Made by a program: the position numbers and the translations under genes. From the NCBI GenBank assembly GCA_900752115.1, contig CAADUC010000059.1, positions 1 to 45,036 on the forward strand: DNA of 45,036 bases, given 5' to 3'. Each line of letters starts with the position of its first letter. The first letter of the stretch is position 1. Below, piece by piece: positions 33,339 to 41,418 of the stretch. Below the pieces are notes generated by a model. That model was not told where the DNA came from, did no database searches, and was given only the letters and a program-made list of their open reading frames with translations. This DNA is from Clostridia bacterium (GTDB lineage: Bacteria > Bacillota > Clostridia > Oscillospirales > Acutalibacteraceae).

Positions 33339-34031
33339 TCAGGGCAGAAAAAGGGAAATCAGGACGGTGAGGATGCCGGAGATGGAAAGCGAGATACCGC
33401 TCATTGCACCCTGTATTTCGCCGAGCTCAATCGCCTTCGAGGTACCGACGGCATGGCTGGCCGCACCGAGGCCAACGCCCGCCGCCACCGGGTTTTTGAC
33501 ATGGAAGACGCGAATCAGAAGCGGCGCCGCTACCGCGCCGAGGATTCCCGTAATGACGACCATCGCCACGGTGATCGGAACGATCCCGCCCGCCTGCTCG
33601 GAAATCTCCATCGCAATCGGCGTTGTGACGGACTTCGGCAGCAGGGAAGCCGTCAGCGACTCGTCCAGGCCGAAAAGGCGGCACAGCAGATAAACGCTGC
33701 CCATCGAGGTAACGCAGCCCGCCAGACAGCCGAGCACCACCGGCAGAAAATTCTTTTTAAGCAATTCGAGCTGCCGGTAAATCGACAGGGCGAGTGCCGC
33801 CGTCGCGGGTCCGAGGAACATCGAGACAATGTCGCCGCCTTCGTCAAAATTCTCGAGAGGAATATGGAAGACCTCGAGGACGGCGATCGTCAGACCGATG
33901 GCGATGAGAAGAGGATTCACAATCGGCGAGCGAAGCTTCTTATTCAGAACGACGCCTGCGGCAAAGGTAACGATGCACAGGGAAACACCGAACATCGGCG
34001 AGCTGGTGATGCTCTGGAAAATCTCACTCAC
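33339..34031 (-). CDS. lrgB: LrgB family membrane protein
   Basis: A 230-aa polytopic membrane protein of the LrgB/YohK family. Signature segments include NPLLIAIGLTIAVL, FLGPATAALALSIYRQ and the conserved LLPKSVTTPIAMEISEQAGG (given in two parts here: the KSVTTPIA core is diagnostic). LrgB works with LrgA; the pair has been linked to murein hydrolase control and to transport of small organic acids such as pyruvate. The start at 34031 overlaps the end of lrgA by 8 bp. Assignment is secure for the family; the actual substrate is not settled. Confidence 0.93.
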   Translation of the reverse strand: MSEIFQSITSSPMFGVSLCIVTFAAGVVLNKKLRSPIVNPLLIAIGLTIAVLEVFHIPLENFDEGGDIVSMFLGPATAALALSIYRQLELLKKNFLPVVLGCLAGCVTSMGSVYLLCRLFGLDESLTASLLPKSVTTPIAMEISEQAGGIVPITVAMVVITGILGAVAAPLLIRVFHVKNPVAAGVGLGAASHAVGTSKAIELGEIQGAMSGISLSISGILTVLISLFLP

Positions 34032-34395
34032 GGCCGCTTCCCCCTTTCTTCTCCTGCAGCCACAGCACGAGACGCACCGTACCGGACGAGGCCGCGAACG
34101 TGAGCACCGTCGTCACCACGCAGATAACGGCGAGCGGCCCCAGATTCTGAAGCAGGAGCGGGAACTGCTCGAGAATCCCGACGCCCGCCGGGATGAAAAA
34201 GAAGGCCATGTTGCTCAGGAGAAAGTCCGATTTCTGCTCAATGTGCTCCGGACGAATCGCCCGCAGCAGCAGGCAGAGAAAGAGCAGGAGCATCGCGAGG
34301 ATGCTGCCCGGGATCGGAATCGGAAGCAAAGCGGAGAGAAAATCTCCGGCCAGACAGAGCAGAAAGAAGACGCCGATTTGCAGAATGATGTGCAT
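34024..34395 (-). CDS. lrgA: LrgA/CidA family holin-like protein
   Basis: A 123-aa membrane protein with four hydrophobic helices. It has the family landmark LPIPIPGSILAMLLLFLCL near residue 30 and SNMAFFFIPAGVGILEQ at about 80. LrgA/CidA proteins resemble phage holins and pair with LrgB. A promoter lies just upstream (34446-34474). The following gene overlaps by 8 bp, so the two form one coupled operon. Normal length for the family. Confidence 0.93.
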   Translation of the reverse strand: MHIILQIGVFFLLCLAGDFLSALLPIPIPGSILAMLLLFLCLLLRAIRPEHIEQKSDFLLSNMAFFFIPAGVGILEQFPLLLQNLGPLAVICVVTTVLTFAASSGTVRLVLWLQEKKGGSGRE

Positions 34396-34445
34396 GGTTT
34401 TCCACCTCGATACAATTTGTCCGCTGCGATGCGGACGCTTTTTTT

Positions 34446-34474
34446 ATCATAGCAAGCTCCGTCCTGACGGTCAA
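34446..34474 (-). promoter_or_regulatory. Promoter of lrgAB
   Basis: On the minus strand TTGACC (complement of 34469-34474), a 17-bp spacer and TATGAT (complement of 34446-34451). A small GTCCGC-6 nt-GCGGAC hairpin follows in the short leader. Confidence 0.7.
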
Positions 34475-34606
34475 TCTGAAAAGGGACGAAATCTTTTCCC
34501 CTTTTCCTTCTCATTTTGTGAGGAGAGAGCCGTTTCTCCCACCGCACGAAACCGCTCCCGTTCTTCAGAGACAATCATCCAATCGCGGATGCCGCGCGGA
34601 GCTTTC

Positions 34607-34654
34607 TTGACAAATGATTGCGGCAGGAATATAATACGTAATAAGTTACTTATT
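34607..34654 (+). promoter_or_regulatory. Consensus promoter and palindromic operator of the marR-like gene
   Basis: TTGACA (34607-34612), a 17-bp spacer and TATAAT (34630-34635) are a perfect sigma-A promoter. Directly after the -10, AATAAGTTACTTATT (34640-34654) is a perfect palindrome around a central T, well placed for an autorepressing MarR protein. Confidence 0.8.
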
Positions 34655-34671
34655 TACAAGGAGGCAACGCC

Positions 34672-35112
34672 ATGTCCGGCCGAATGCCCTTTGGGCTTAA
34701 AATTGCCATCATCAACCGCGCGTTTCGCAAAAAAATGGATGAGCGGGCCGCCGAGATGGGGCTCACATCCGTACAGCTGCGCGTGCTTGGTTCCGTCAGC
34801 CGTCTGGAGGTAGCCGGAGCCGGAGAAATCCATCAGAACGATCTCGAGCGTATCGAGCACGTCACGCATCCTGCCATGACGAAGCTTCTCCGGAGGCTGG
34901 AGGCCAAGGGATTCATTGCATGCGCCCCGAGCGAAGCCGATCGCCGGTACAAACGGATTGTCTGCACGGAACGGTCGCGCGGAATCCACGAAACCATTTT
35001 GGATCAGGACGCGGAGGTTCTGCGCGAGCTGTGCTCCAACCTGACAGAGGAGCAGCGCACAGCGTTGGTACAGATGACGGATCTGCTCCTGCAGAACATC
35101 GATTCCGAATAA
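34672..35112 (+). CDS. MarR-family transcriptional regulator
   Basis: A 146-aa winged-helix protein. It has helix 1 FGLKIAIINRAFRKKMDERA, the recognition region NDLERIEHVTHPAMTKLLRRLEAKG at about residues 55-80, and the wing ACAPSEADRRYKRI. MarR proteins are usually repressors released by small ligands such as drugs or phenolics. AAGGAGG precedes the ATG at 34672. An operator lies on its promoter, and a related site lies before the MATE gene next door, so the two form a local regulator-pump unit. Confidence 0.93.
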   Translation: MSGRMPFGLKIAIINRAFRKKMDERAAEMGLTSVQLRVLGSVSRLEVAGAGEIHQNDLERIEHVTHPAMTKLLRRLEAKGFIACAPSEADRRYKRIVCTERSRGIHETILDQDAEVLRELCSNLTEEQRTALVQMTDLLLQNIDSE

Positions 35113-35184
35113 CCAATCGGGGAAAACTCCCGGGCAGCGCGCCGAAATTGTCTGAGGCCGCTGCCCTTCCTTTCCGGTAAATAG

Positions 35185-35202
35185 GTAACCAGTTTCTTAT
35201 TA
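35185..35202. promoter_or_regulatory. Second MarR-type operator, before the MATE fragment
   Basis: GTAACCAGTTTCTTATTA matches the first operator region (from 34638) at about 14 of 18 positions. It lies 15 nt before the MATE start codon. No clear -10/-35 pair was found for this gene, so it may be read through from the marR-like promoter. Confidence 0.5.
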
Positions 35203-35217
35203 AAGGAGAGAGGTAAC

Positions 35218-35676
35218 ATGGAAAAAGCAGCATCTGAGAGCAAAAGTCCCTTTGCCACCGAGCCGGTGGGACGGCTCATTACCAAGTTCGCCATTCCCTG
35301 CGTCATTTCGCTGCTCGTCAACTCGCTTTACAACATCGTGGACCAGATTTTCATTGGCTGGGGCGTCGGCTATCTCGGCAACGGCGCGACAAACGTCGTG
35401 TTTCCCATCACGATCATTGCTCTGGCGCTCTCGCTGATGATCGGCGACGGCGGCGCGGCCTATCTGAGCCTGAAGCTGGGCGAAGGCGATACGGAAAACG
35501 CCAGAAAGGGCATCGGCAACGCTGTAACAATATCCAGGACACCGGGGAATACGCTCCCGGCGGGACCATTTCCTCCGCCTTTTCACGGCGCGGCTACGGC
35601 CGGAACAACGCCGATTATCTGTGGGAGCTTCAATACAAGATCATTGTGGATCTTGCGGAAAAGGGACCGTGCGTGA
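35218..35676 (+). pseudogene. MATE multidrug efflux gene, 5' fragment fused to out-of-frame sequence
   Basis: The first 102 or so codons are a normal MATE N-terminus: ATEPVGRLITKFAIPCVISLL, then NSLYNIVDQIFIGWGVGYLG and SLMIGDGGAAYLSLKLGEG, that is the first two membrane helices. A full MATE pump needs about 450 residues and 12 helices. From about 35530 the sequence is that of another gene read in the wrong frame, giving a nonsense tail of about 50 residues to the stop at 35676. AAAGGAGAGAGG precedes the ATG. The gene was evidently cut by a deletion of roughly three quarters of its length plus the start of its neighbour. It cannot make a working pump. Confidence 0.85.
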
Positions 35677-35960
35677 TCGTCGGCCGGTGCGCTGATTATA
35701 TCCTCCGGGATAAAGCCGATCTGCTGCGCGCCTTCATCCACGCCGACCTCGAATTCCGCGCCAAACGTATTGTGGAGGAATACGGGGAGCGCGACGACTC
35801 TCCGGAGCAGCGTCTCCGCGACAAGGACAAACGCCGCGCCGCATATCACCGCTTCTACACAGATATGAAATGGGGACACGCGCAGAACTACGACATTACC
35901 CTGAACAGCGGTACGCTGGGAATCGATCGGTGCGTCGCCATCCTGACCAGTCTGTATTAA
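35526..35960 (+). pseudogene. Cytidylate-kinase-like family gene, 3' fragment
   Basis: In the frame two bases on from the MATE frame, about 145 codons read FSRRGYGRNNADYLWELQYK, then IIVDLAEKGPCVIVGRCADY and ILRDKADLLRAFIHADLEFR, ending DRCVAILTSLY. This is the C-terminal two thirds of a cytidylate-kinase-like (AAA_26) protein of about 200 residues. The N-terminal phosphate-binding part (normally ITISREFGSGG) is missing. A GTG at 35646 could start a short product, but without the P-loop it would be inactive. It is the right-hand partner of the deletion that cut the MATE gene. Confidence 0.8.
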
Positions 35961-35987
35961 AGCTCCGTTTCTTTTGAAAAATAACAC

Positions 35988-36043
35988 ACGGCCCTCCGCG
36001 GCCGGATCGCCCGTTTTCCGGACGTCCGGCCGCGGGGGGCCGT
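35988..36043. terminator. Strong bidirectional terminator hairpin
   Basis: A 19-bp GC-rich stem pairs 35988-36006 with 36025-36043, beginning ACGGCCC and ending GGGCCGT, with one G-T pair and an 18-nt loop. T-rich sequence follows on both strands. It separates the kinase remnant from the convergent ypeB gene. The rest, to 36127, shows nothing recognisable. Confidence 0.8.
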
Positions 36044-36127
36044 TTCGTATTTCCTCTTCCTGCTGCAGCCCGATGAGCGCCGCCGCAAAGCGGAGAGCAA
36101 ACCGGAACCCGGCGCGCCGGATGGCTT

Positions 36128-37405
36128 TTATCTTGTCAGAACGCCGTTGTCCGTCTGAACCAGAATCAGGATCTGCTCCTCATAACCTGTCTCGACATTG
36201 ATATAAACGAGCACCTGTTCCCCGTTCTGACCTTCGCAGTGAAACTCATACGTGAGCACCTCGTTGAGGCCCGCCGTCGGAATCAGGGCCAAACGGCCCT
36301 CGTCCGGGGTAAGATACGGGCTGACGTTCTCCCGCGCCTCGTCCGCCGTCAGGGAAGCGGCGGCCAGATCCCTCTCAGTGTGGTTCATGAGGAACCCCGA
36401 GGCATCATACTCCACGATACCCCCGTTGTCGAGAGCGACGGAAACCTTGATCAAATCGGGATAGCAGATCACGCCGTCCTGTTCATAAGCGTAGTTGATG
36501 GTGCATACGCCGTCGCTGACGACGTAATAGCTTTCCTTCATGCTGTCAATTCCACGGCTTTCCAGGAACGCGGCGCCCGCCGCGAGAGCGTCCTCCTGCG
36601 AGAGTGTTTCCGCCCCGATTTCACGCGAATCGATCAGCGAGACGACATATCCGCCAAGGCGGGAAACGGTAATCCGCTGTGTCTCTCCGGAAAAATTGTA
36701 CGTGGCAAGGTTTCCTTCCGTATCGCCGTCATGCCGGAGCTCGTCCTGTTTGATTCCGAGAAAATCGGCGGCATTTTTCTGCGCATTGCCCTGCGGAATC
36801 TCCGCCTCCCCCTCGAGGAACGCCGGCTGGCGCTGGGCGATGTGATCGGAGAAGGGGCCGTCATAGATCAGCGTGGGATAGTCGGTAAACTCATCGGAGG
36901 TATCCTTGAAATTGTCCGTCGAGCCGCTGCTGAAATCCGGGTCTGCCGTTTTCAGGCTCTCCTGCAGGCGGACGGCATATTCGCTGAGCTGCTGCAGCGA
37001 CGCATATTCCTCCTCCGTGATGGTTCCGCCCGCAGAGATGCGCGCGGAGAGGCTCATGGCAAAATCCCCTGCCTGCGTGATGAAACGGCTCGCCTCAAAA
37101 AGGGAGTCGTCCGACACGGGCAGCACGGCCAGAGCGCCTTTGGCAAGACTGGCTTCCCGCATGACGCGGGCGGCAAGACCGTTCTGCTGTGTGGGCGTAT
37201 TGGCGTAAAGGCTCTTTTCTAGCGTTACCCGCATGGAGGAAACGCAGTCATTCAGATCGCCCATCGCTCTGTCGTACGTGTACTGCAGATCACGGCGCAG
37301 GCGCGCCGCCTCAAGATAACCGCTGACCGTCGTCCCCGCCAGCACAAGAAAGGCTGCTGCAATAAATGTCATCATTCTGATCCGATTCCTTCTCTTTCCT
37401 ACCAC
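36128..37405 (-). CDS. ypeB: Germination protein YpeB
   Basis: A 425-aa protein when started at GTG 37405 (AGAGG about 10 nt upstream); an open frame runs further upstream but looks non-coding. A membrane helix at about residues 13-32 (MMTFIAAAFLVLAGTTVSGY) precedes the YpeB pattern: YTYDRAMGDLNDCVSSMRVTLEKSLYANTP, a helical domain, and then three PepSY-like repeats (QEDALAAGAAFLESRGI and LTADEARENVSPYL). YpeB is exported into the spore inner membrane/cortex zone and stabilises the cortex-lytic enzyme SleB. It shows that the organism makes spores. Normally it follows sleB; here no sleB lies within the window. In each quoted stretch the diagnostic residues are the YDRAM and LEKSLY blocks. Confidence 0.85.
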   Translation of the reverse strand: MVGKRRNRIRMMTFIAAAFLVLAGTTVSGYLEAARLRRDLQYTYDRAMGDLNDCVSSMRVTLEKSLYANTPTQQNGLAARVMREASLAKGALAVLPVSDDSLFEASRFITQAGDFAMSLSARISAGGTITEEEYASLQQLSEYAVRLQESLKTADPDFSSGSTDNFKDTSDEFTDYPTLIYDGPFSDHIAQRQPAFLEGEAEIPQGNAQKNAADFLGIKQDELRHDGDTEGNLATYNFSGETQRITVSRLGGYVVSLIDSREIGAETLSQEDALAAGAAFLESRGIDSMKESYYVVSDGVCTINYAYEQDGVICYPDLIKVSVALDNGGIVEYDASGFLMNHTERDLAAASLTADEARENVSPYLTPDEGRLALIPTAGLNEVLTYEFHCEGQNGEQVLVYINVETGYEEQILILVQTDNGVLTR

Positions 37406-37606
37406 ATTGTCACATCCTCTTGCGTGATTGTCTGCGGATAGTGTTTGCCGAAGTTTCCGGTTTATCCGTTTTCTTTCCCGCAAAAATCGCATACAATGAA
37501 AAAAGCGGCGGCAAAAGCAGCCGGCGCCCCGGCAGAAACAGCCAAACAAAAAGGCCGGAATCCGGACACGAAGCGCATCCGGACCCAGCCTGGGAGGAGA
37601 ATGAAG

Positions 37607-38314
37607 ATGAAAAAACCGATCATCGGGCTGACGCCCACCATCACAGAGGGGGAGCGCCCTCTGATGGAAACACGGCTTCACTATGTGCGGGCCATCGAAG
37701 CCGCCGGCGGCGCGCCGGTCCTGCTGCCGCCGCTGGGCGGGGAATCCCTGCGCGCGGCGGCGGCCGTCTGCGACGGCTTTCTCTTCACCGGCGGCGTAGA
37801 CGTTCATCCTGCACTCTACGGCCAGGAAGTCCTGCCCGCCTGCGGGGAAATATCCGCCGTCCGGGATGAGATGGAGCTTGCCCTCATGCAGCTGGCCATC
37901 GAAGACGGCAGACCGGTGCTCGGAATCTGCCGCGGCATCCAGCTGCTCAACGTCGGGCTCGGCGGAACGCTGTGGCAGGATCTGCCCTCACAGACCGGAA
38001 CGTCGCTTTGCCACAGCCAGGAGCCTCCGTATGAAAGGCCGTCGCACACCGTGCGCATCGCTCCGGATTCCCCGCTGGCCGCGCTGATCGGCAAACCGGA
38101 GATCGCCGTGAACAGCACGCATCATCAGGCAGTCCGTACGCTCGCGCCCTCGCTGCGCGCCGCCGCAGCGTCGCCGGACGGGGTGATTGAGGCGCTCTGG
38201 AGGCCGGAAAGCCGTTTTTTCCTGGCGGTGCAATGGCATCCCGAATACCTGTACCCCGCCGACCGGGGAGCGGCTGCGCTGTTTTCTGCGCTTGTCTCCG
38301 CCTGCCGCTGCTGA
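37607..38314 (+). CDS. Class I glutamine amidotransferase-like gamma-glutamyl hydrolase (peptidase C26)
   Basis: A 235-aa enzyme of the PuuD/C26 group. It begins KKPIIGLTPTITEGE and has the oxyanion region FLFTGGVDVHPALYG, the nucleophile in VLGICRGIQLLNVGLGG (Cys at about residue 109) and the catalytic QWHPEYL near the end. Family members cleave gamma-glutamyl amides such as gamma-glutamyl-GABA. Two ATGs (37601 and 37607) follow GGGAGG; the second has the better 9-nt spacing. It stands alone, divergent from ypeB, with no putrescine genes near. Confidence 0.88.
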   Translation: MKKPIIGLTPTITEGERPLMETRLHYVRAIEAAGGAPVLLPPLGGESLRAAAAVCDGFLFTGGVDVHPALYGQEVLPACGEISAVRDEMELALMQLAIEDGRPVLGICRGIQLLNVGLGGTLWQDLPSQTGTSLCHSQEPPYERPSHTVRIAPDSPLAALIGKPEIAVNSTHHQAVRTLAPSLRAAAASPDGVIEALWRPESRFFLAVQWHPEYLYPADRGAAALFSALVSACRC

Positions 38315-38400
38315 TTCCCCCGCCGGGAAGTTTCCGCCAGGACTCTCCGGCGCTGCATGCTCTTCTCCGCACAAAACGGAAGATTCCGGAACGCCTCCGC

Positions 38401-38447
38401 GCGGGCTCATCCGATCGGACGCGGCTGCGCACATCCGATCGGCCCGC
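38401..38447. terminator. Hairpin between convergent genes with repeated CCGATCGG
   Basis: GCGGGC (38401-38406) pairs with GCCCGC (38442-38447), and two copies of the palindrome CCGATCGG (38411-38418 and 38435-38442) pair inside. It lies between the hydrolase and the convergent ADP-ribosylglycohydrolase gene. Confidence 0.5.
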
Positions 38448-38461
38448 AGGGGCAACGGCGC

Positions 38462-39717
38462 TCAGCCCTGGCTGAACCGGCGGGCGAGGGCTTCCAAGCG
38501 CTCGCAGACCGACTCGATCGGCAGATACTCCGGCATATCGTTCAAATAAATGTGCATTCTGCCGCGGAAGGGGCGGATCCAGTGTTCCGGAATAGCGCTG
38601 CGTCCGATCACCGCGCCGAGAATACTGCCCGCCGTCGCTCCGGTGCAGTCGTTGTCGCCGCTCATGGCAACCGTCTCGCCGATGGTCCTGGTAAAATCGC
38701 CCTGTCCGAGGCGCAGGCCCATCACAACATGGATGGCATTCGTCAGCGCGCTGCCGTTGAACATCCCGCGGTATCTGTCCCACGTCAGGTCATACGCCTC
38801 CTGATAATTCGCGGGGGTCTGCTCGAGAGCCCAGCGGATTCCCTCTGCAAACAGGCAATTTTCGGGAATCTCCGTCAGTGCGATGCGCACTGCCTCGAGC
38901 GGATCGCCGACGGCAAAGGCTGCGGAGATCGCCGCCGCCATAAACATCGAACCGTACACGCCGTTGCGGCGGTGATTGATCGAGGCGTCGCGATAGGCCA
39001 ATGCGGCGGCTTTCTCAGGATTGCCGGGGAAAACGTAGCCGTAGCTGTCGGCGCGTGTCCAGGCAGCGATCCCCTGCAGGTTCGGGTTCCCGGCCACGCC
39101 CGCCTCGGGCAAGGCTACGCCCGCCAGCAGGTTTTTGAGCATGCTCCGCTCGCCCCACCAACAGCCCTTCTCTCCGCCGTCAACCCAATCGCGGCCAAGC
39201 GGAAGATACCGTTTCCAGATTTCGGCCATCTGTTCCTGCGTAAAGCCGGGCCCGTATTCCTCCATGGTCAGCAGACCGAGAAGCGTATAAATGGTATCGT
39301 CATCCGGAGGCACGGCGTCCATACCGGTCCGGGTCAGCTTTTCGCCGCCGGGATCGGCTCGAATTCAAGCGCCGCGCCGAGCGTACAGCCTGCCATTCTG
39401 CCGTAAAACGCGCCGCGCAGACGCTGCGCGTAGTCCTCCGGCAGACCGTGAAGCAGCTGCCGGGGCCCCGCAGGACGAAGTGCAAGAATCGACGGAAGAT
39501 CGTCCGGCTCATCGGGATCGCCCGCAGAGAGCACGAGCTCCTCAAAGCCTTTCTTCACGTCGCGCAGCGCGCTCTCGAGAGAGCGGCAGAGCGCCTCCCC
39601 CTGCTCCGTGCAGCCGAACTCGGCGGCAAGCCGCAGATAGCGCCCGATGTCGTCGATCTCCTCATGCCAGAACGGCTCGTTTCCCTCCGCCGAATAGCGA
39701 ACACTTTCCATTTTCAT
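38462..39717 (-). pseudogene. ADP-ribosylglycohydrolase family gene, split by a one-base frameshift
   Basis: Two adjoining frames make one protein of about 415 residues. The first (39717-39334, ATG behind AGGAGG) has a helical N-terminus and then RLRGAFYGRMAGCTLGAALEFEP, the family start. It ends early at TGA 39334. The second frame, one base back, continues EKLTRTGMDAVPPDDDTIYTLLG and ends with SGDNDCTGATAGSILGAVIG. These hold the two acidic metal-binding motifs (DDDT and GDNDCTGA) that coordinate magnesium in enzymes which remove ADP-ribose from proteins. Adding one A to the A4 run (39339-39342 on this strand) would restore AAKKLTRTGMDAV. Either a recent mutation or an assembly error. Confidence 0.85.
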
Positions 39718-39758
39718 GATGATCCACCCCTCCTGTTTTCCGCTTCCGCCATGCGTTC

Positions 39759-40547
39759 TCAGCCGCGCTCCGCGCGTACCCTGGCTTCGTCCGTGTGACG
39801 CACAAAAAGCTCCCGTACCCCCTCATACTCGCCGAGACCGCGGCGGACGGGCGTGACCTCCAGGCCGTCCTCCTCAAGCATAGCCTGCCATGAGGGCGCT
39901 TTTCCAAAGATATCATGCACAGCGTGATCGCCCGCCACAATGAGCAGCGGAGCAAGCAGCACCCGGCGGACTCCCATGCGGCACAGCAGGGCGCGCACAT
40001 CAGCGGCGTCCGGTTCTCCCTCGACTGTTCCCACCGTCCACTTATCCATCCCTTCCAGGGTAAAATAGTGCGCGAGGGCGGCATATGACGCGTTTGCCGG
40101 GTGATCCGTACCGTGGCCGACGAGCACCACACCCCCGTCCTCGCCGGGATCCGGCAGCTCCGCGCGCAGAGCGCGGGCCAGAGCACGGTAATCCTCCCCG
40201 GAAGAGAGGAGCGGCTCTCCCACGGCGAAACGCCGGAAACAGCCCCGGTACCGCTCAAGCTGGGCAAGCATATCCTCGTTCTCGTAGCCGTTCATCACAT
40301 GCGTCGGCTGAACGATCACCTCTTCAAAGCCCTCGCGCACCAGGCGTTCCATCGCTTCCGCAACCGTATCGACCGCGATATGATCGCGCTCAGCCAGCTT
40401 TTTGATGATCATGCGGCTCGTGAAGGCACGGCGCACCTCATAGCCCGCGAAGCGTCCCCGCAGCGCATTTTCGATTGCGCCAATCGTTTTTTCTCTCGTC
40501 TCGCGGTAGCTTGTACCAAAGCTCACCGCCAAAATGGCTCGTTTCAA
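39759..40547 (-). CDS. cbiK: Sirohydrochlorin cobaltochelatase CbiK
   Basis: A 262-aa protein of the anaerobic cobalt-chelatase family. It begins KRAILAVSFGTSYRETREKT, has the metal-ligand histidines in VVLVGHGTDHPANASY and IVAGDHAVHDIFG, and the family block EVIVQPTHVMNGYE. It inserts cobalt into sirohydrochlorin in the early-cobalt route to vitamin B12. The start is a TTG at 40547 with AAGGAG 7 nt upstream; an in-frame ATG at 40601 lies before this SD and is less likely. No signal peptide is visible, so it acts in the cytosol. No other cobalamin gene is in the window. Confidence 0.9.
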   Translation of the reverse strand: MKRAILAVSFGTSYRETREKTIGAIENALRGRFAGYEVRRAFTSRMIIKKLAERDHIAVDTVAEAMERLVREGFEEVIVQPTHVMNGYENEDMLAQLERYRGCFRRFAVGEPLLSSGEDYRALARALRAELPDPGEDGGVVLVGHGTDHPANASYAALAHYFTLEGMDKWTVGTVEGEPDAADVRALLCRMGVRRVLLAPLLIVAGDHAVHDIFGKAPSWQAMLEEDGLEVTPVRRGLGEYEGVRELFVRHTDEARVRAERG

Positions 40548-40651
40548 GACAACTCTCCTTTTCTGTTTCTCTCCGCGCTTCCTTATGCGCAGGAGCATCA
40601 TACCGCTTTATGATAGCCGATTTACATGGGAAATACCAGATCGAAATCATG

Positions 40652-40704
40652 AACCGCTTTCACGATTCCTGTGCGGAATACCGCACAGGCTTGCGAAAGC
40701 GGTT
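40652..40704. repeat. Large nested palindrome in the cbiK/HAD divergent region
   Basis: AACCGCTTTC (40652-40661) pairs with GAAAGCGGTT (40695-40704), and inside it CCTGTGCGG (40668-40676) pairs with CCGCACAGG (40681-40689) around AATA. Both stems are perfect. The right arm overlaps the -35 of the HAD promoter, so it could act as an operator or as an RNA hairpin. Confidence 0.8.
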
Positions 40705-40719
40705 CGTCTGTGTCATAAT
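40691..40719 (+). promoter_or_regulatory. Promoter of the HAD hydrolase gene
   Basis: TTGCGA (40691-40696), a 17-bp spacer and CATAAT (40714-40719). It lies on the right arm of the palindrome at 40652-40704. Confidence 0.6.
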
Positions 40720-40770
40720 AAAACAAATCCGGCATTGCCGGAAAACCAGAGAGAAAAGGAGAGAAGAGTC

Positions 40771-41418
40771 ATGCTGTTTTCCTCCCTGATCTGGGATTTT
40801 GACGGCACTCTGTTCAACACCTACCCCCATATGATCCGCTCCATGCGTCGCGGACTGGCTGACTGCGGTTTGAACCCTCCCGAGGAGGAGGTTTTTTTCT
40901 GGATGAAGCAATCCGTCACCCAGACGCTGAACCACTTTCAGGAGCAGGATCCTTCCCGGACAGCGGAGCTCGGCGCCCTCTACCAGCGCCATGAGAAGAA
41001 CGACAGCCGCGAGCTGATCCGTCCCTACGACGGCATTCCCGAGCTGCTGCGCGAGACAATCGCCCTCGGCGGGCGGCATTACGTCTACACGCACCGCGGC
41101 GCAACCGTATATGCCTATCTGGACGCCTTCGGCCTGACGGACTGCTTCTCCGGCTTTATCACGGCGGACGACGGCTTTCCCGCCAAGCCCGCACCGGACG
41201 CTCTGCTGCATCTGCTGGCGCAATACGCCGTCGACCCGCACGCCGCCGTCATGATCGGCGATCGGGACATCGACGTTCTGGCCGGCGTCAACGCATCCAT
41301 CGCGGGGATCCTTTTCGATCCCGATCACTGCTACGACGCGTTCGAAACTCCGCTGCGCTGCGCCTCCGTCGGCGAGCTGCGCAATCTCCTCGTCTCAGGC
41401 GGCACGGCGGCGTCCTGA
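40771..41418 (+). CDS. HAD-superfamily hydrolase (phosphoglycolate-phosphatase-like)
   Basis: A 215-aa hydrolase. Motif I is LIWDFDGTLFNTYP at the N-terminus (nucleophile Asp9, acid Asp11), motif II is YVYTHRGATV, motif III the lysine in GFPAKPAPDALL, and motif IV is MIGDRDIDVLAG. The alpha-helical cap between motifs I and II makes it a subclass I HAD phosphatase; the substrate is unknown. The ATG at 40771 has AAGGAG about 9 nt upstream; the open frame continues upstream without a better start. Its last 24 bp overlap the convergent permease gene. Confidence 0.9.
   Translation: MLFSSLIWDFDGTLFNTYPHMIRSMRRGLADCGLNPPEEEVFFWMKQSVTQTLNHFQEQDPSRTAELGALYQRHEKNDSRELIRPYDGIPELLRETIALGGRHYVYTHRGATVYAYLDAFGLTDCFSGFITADDGFPAKPAPDALLHLLAQYAVDPHAAVMIGDRDIDVLAGVNASIAGILFDPDHCYDAFETPLRCASVGELRNLLVSGGTAAS

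Noticed and set aside
37490..37520. Forespore sigma-factor promoter for ypeB
   Set aside because: A CATTGTA that fits the sigma-F/G -10 pattern lies upstream, but no acceptable -35 is found at the right distance.
36128..37807. Longer 559-aa reading of ypeB
   Set aside because: The first 130 or so residues overlap the divergent hydrolase gene, are Arg/Cys/His-rich and lack an SD; the YpeB pattern begins at about 37405.
39334..39345. Programmed -1 frameshift in the ADP-ribosylglycohydrolase gene
   Set aside because: The site reads GCG AAA AGC, so slipping would pair the P-site tRNA for AAA with GAA; it is not a standard slippery heptamer, and no strong downstream stem was noticed.
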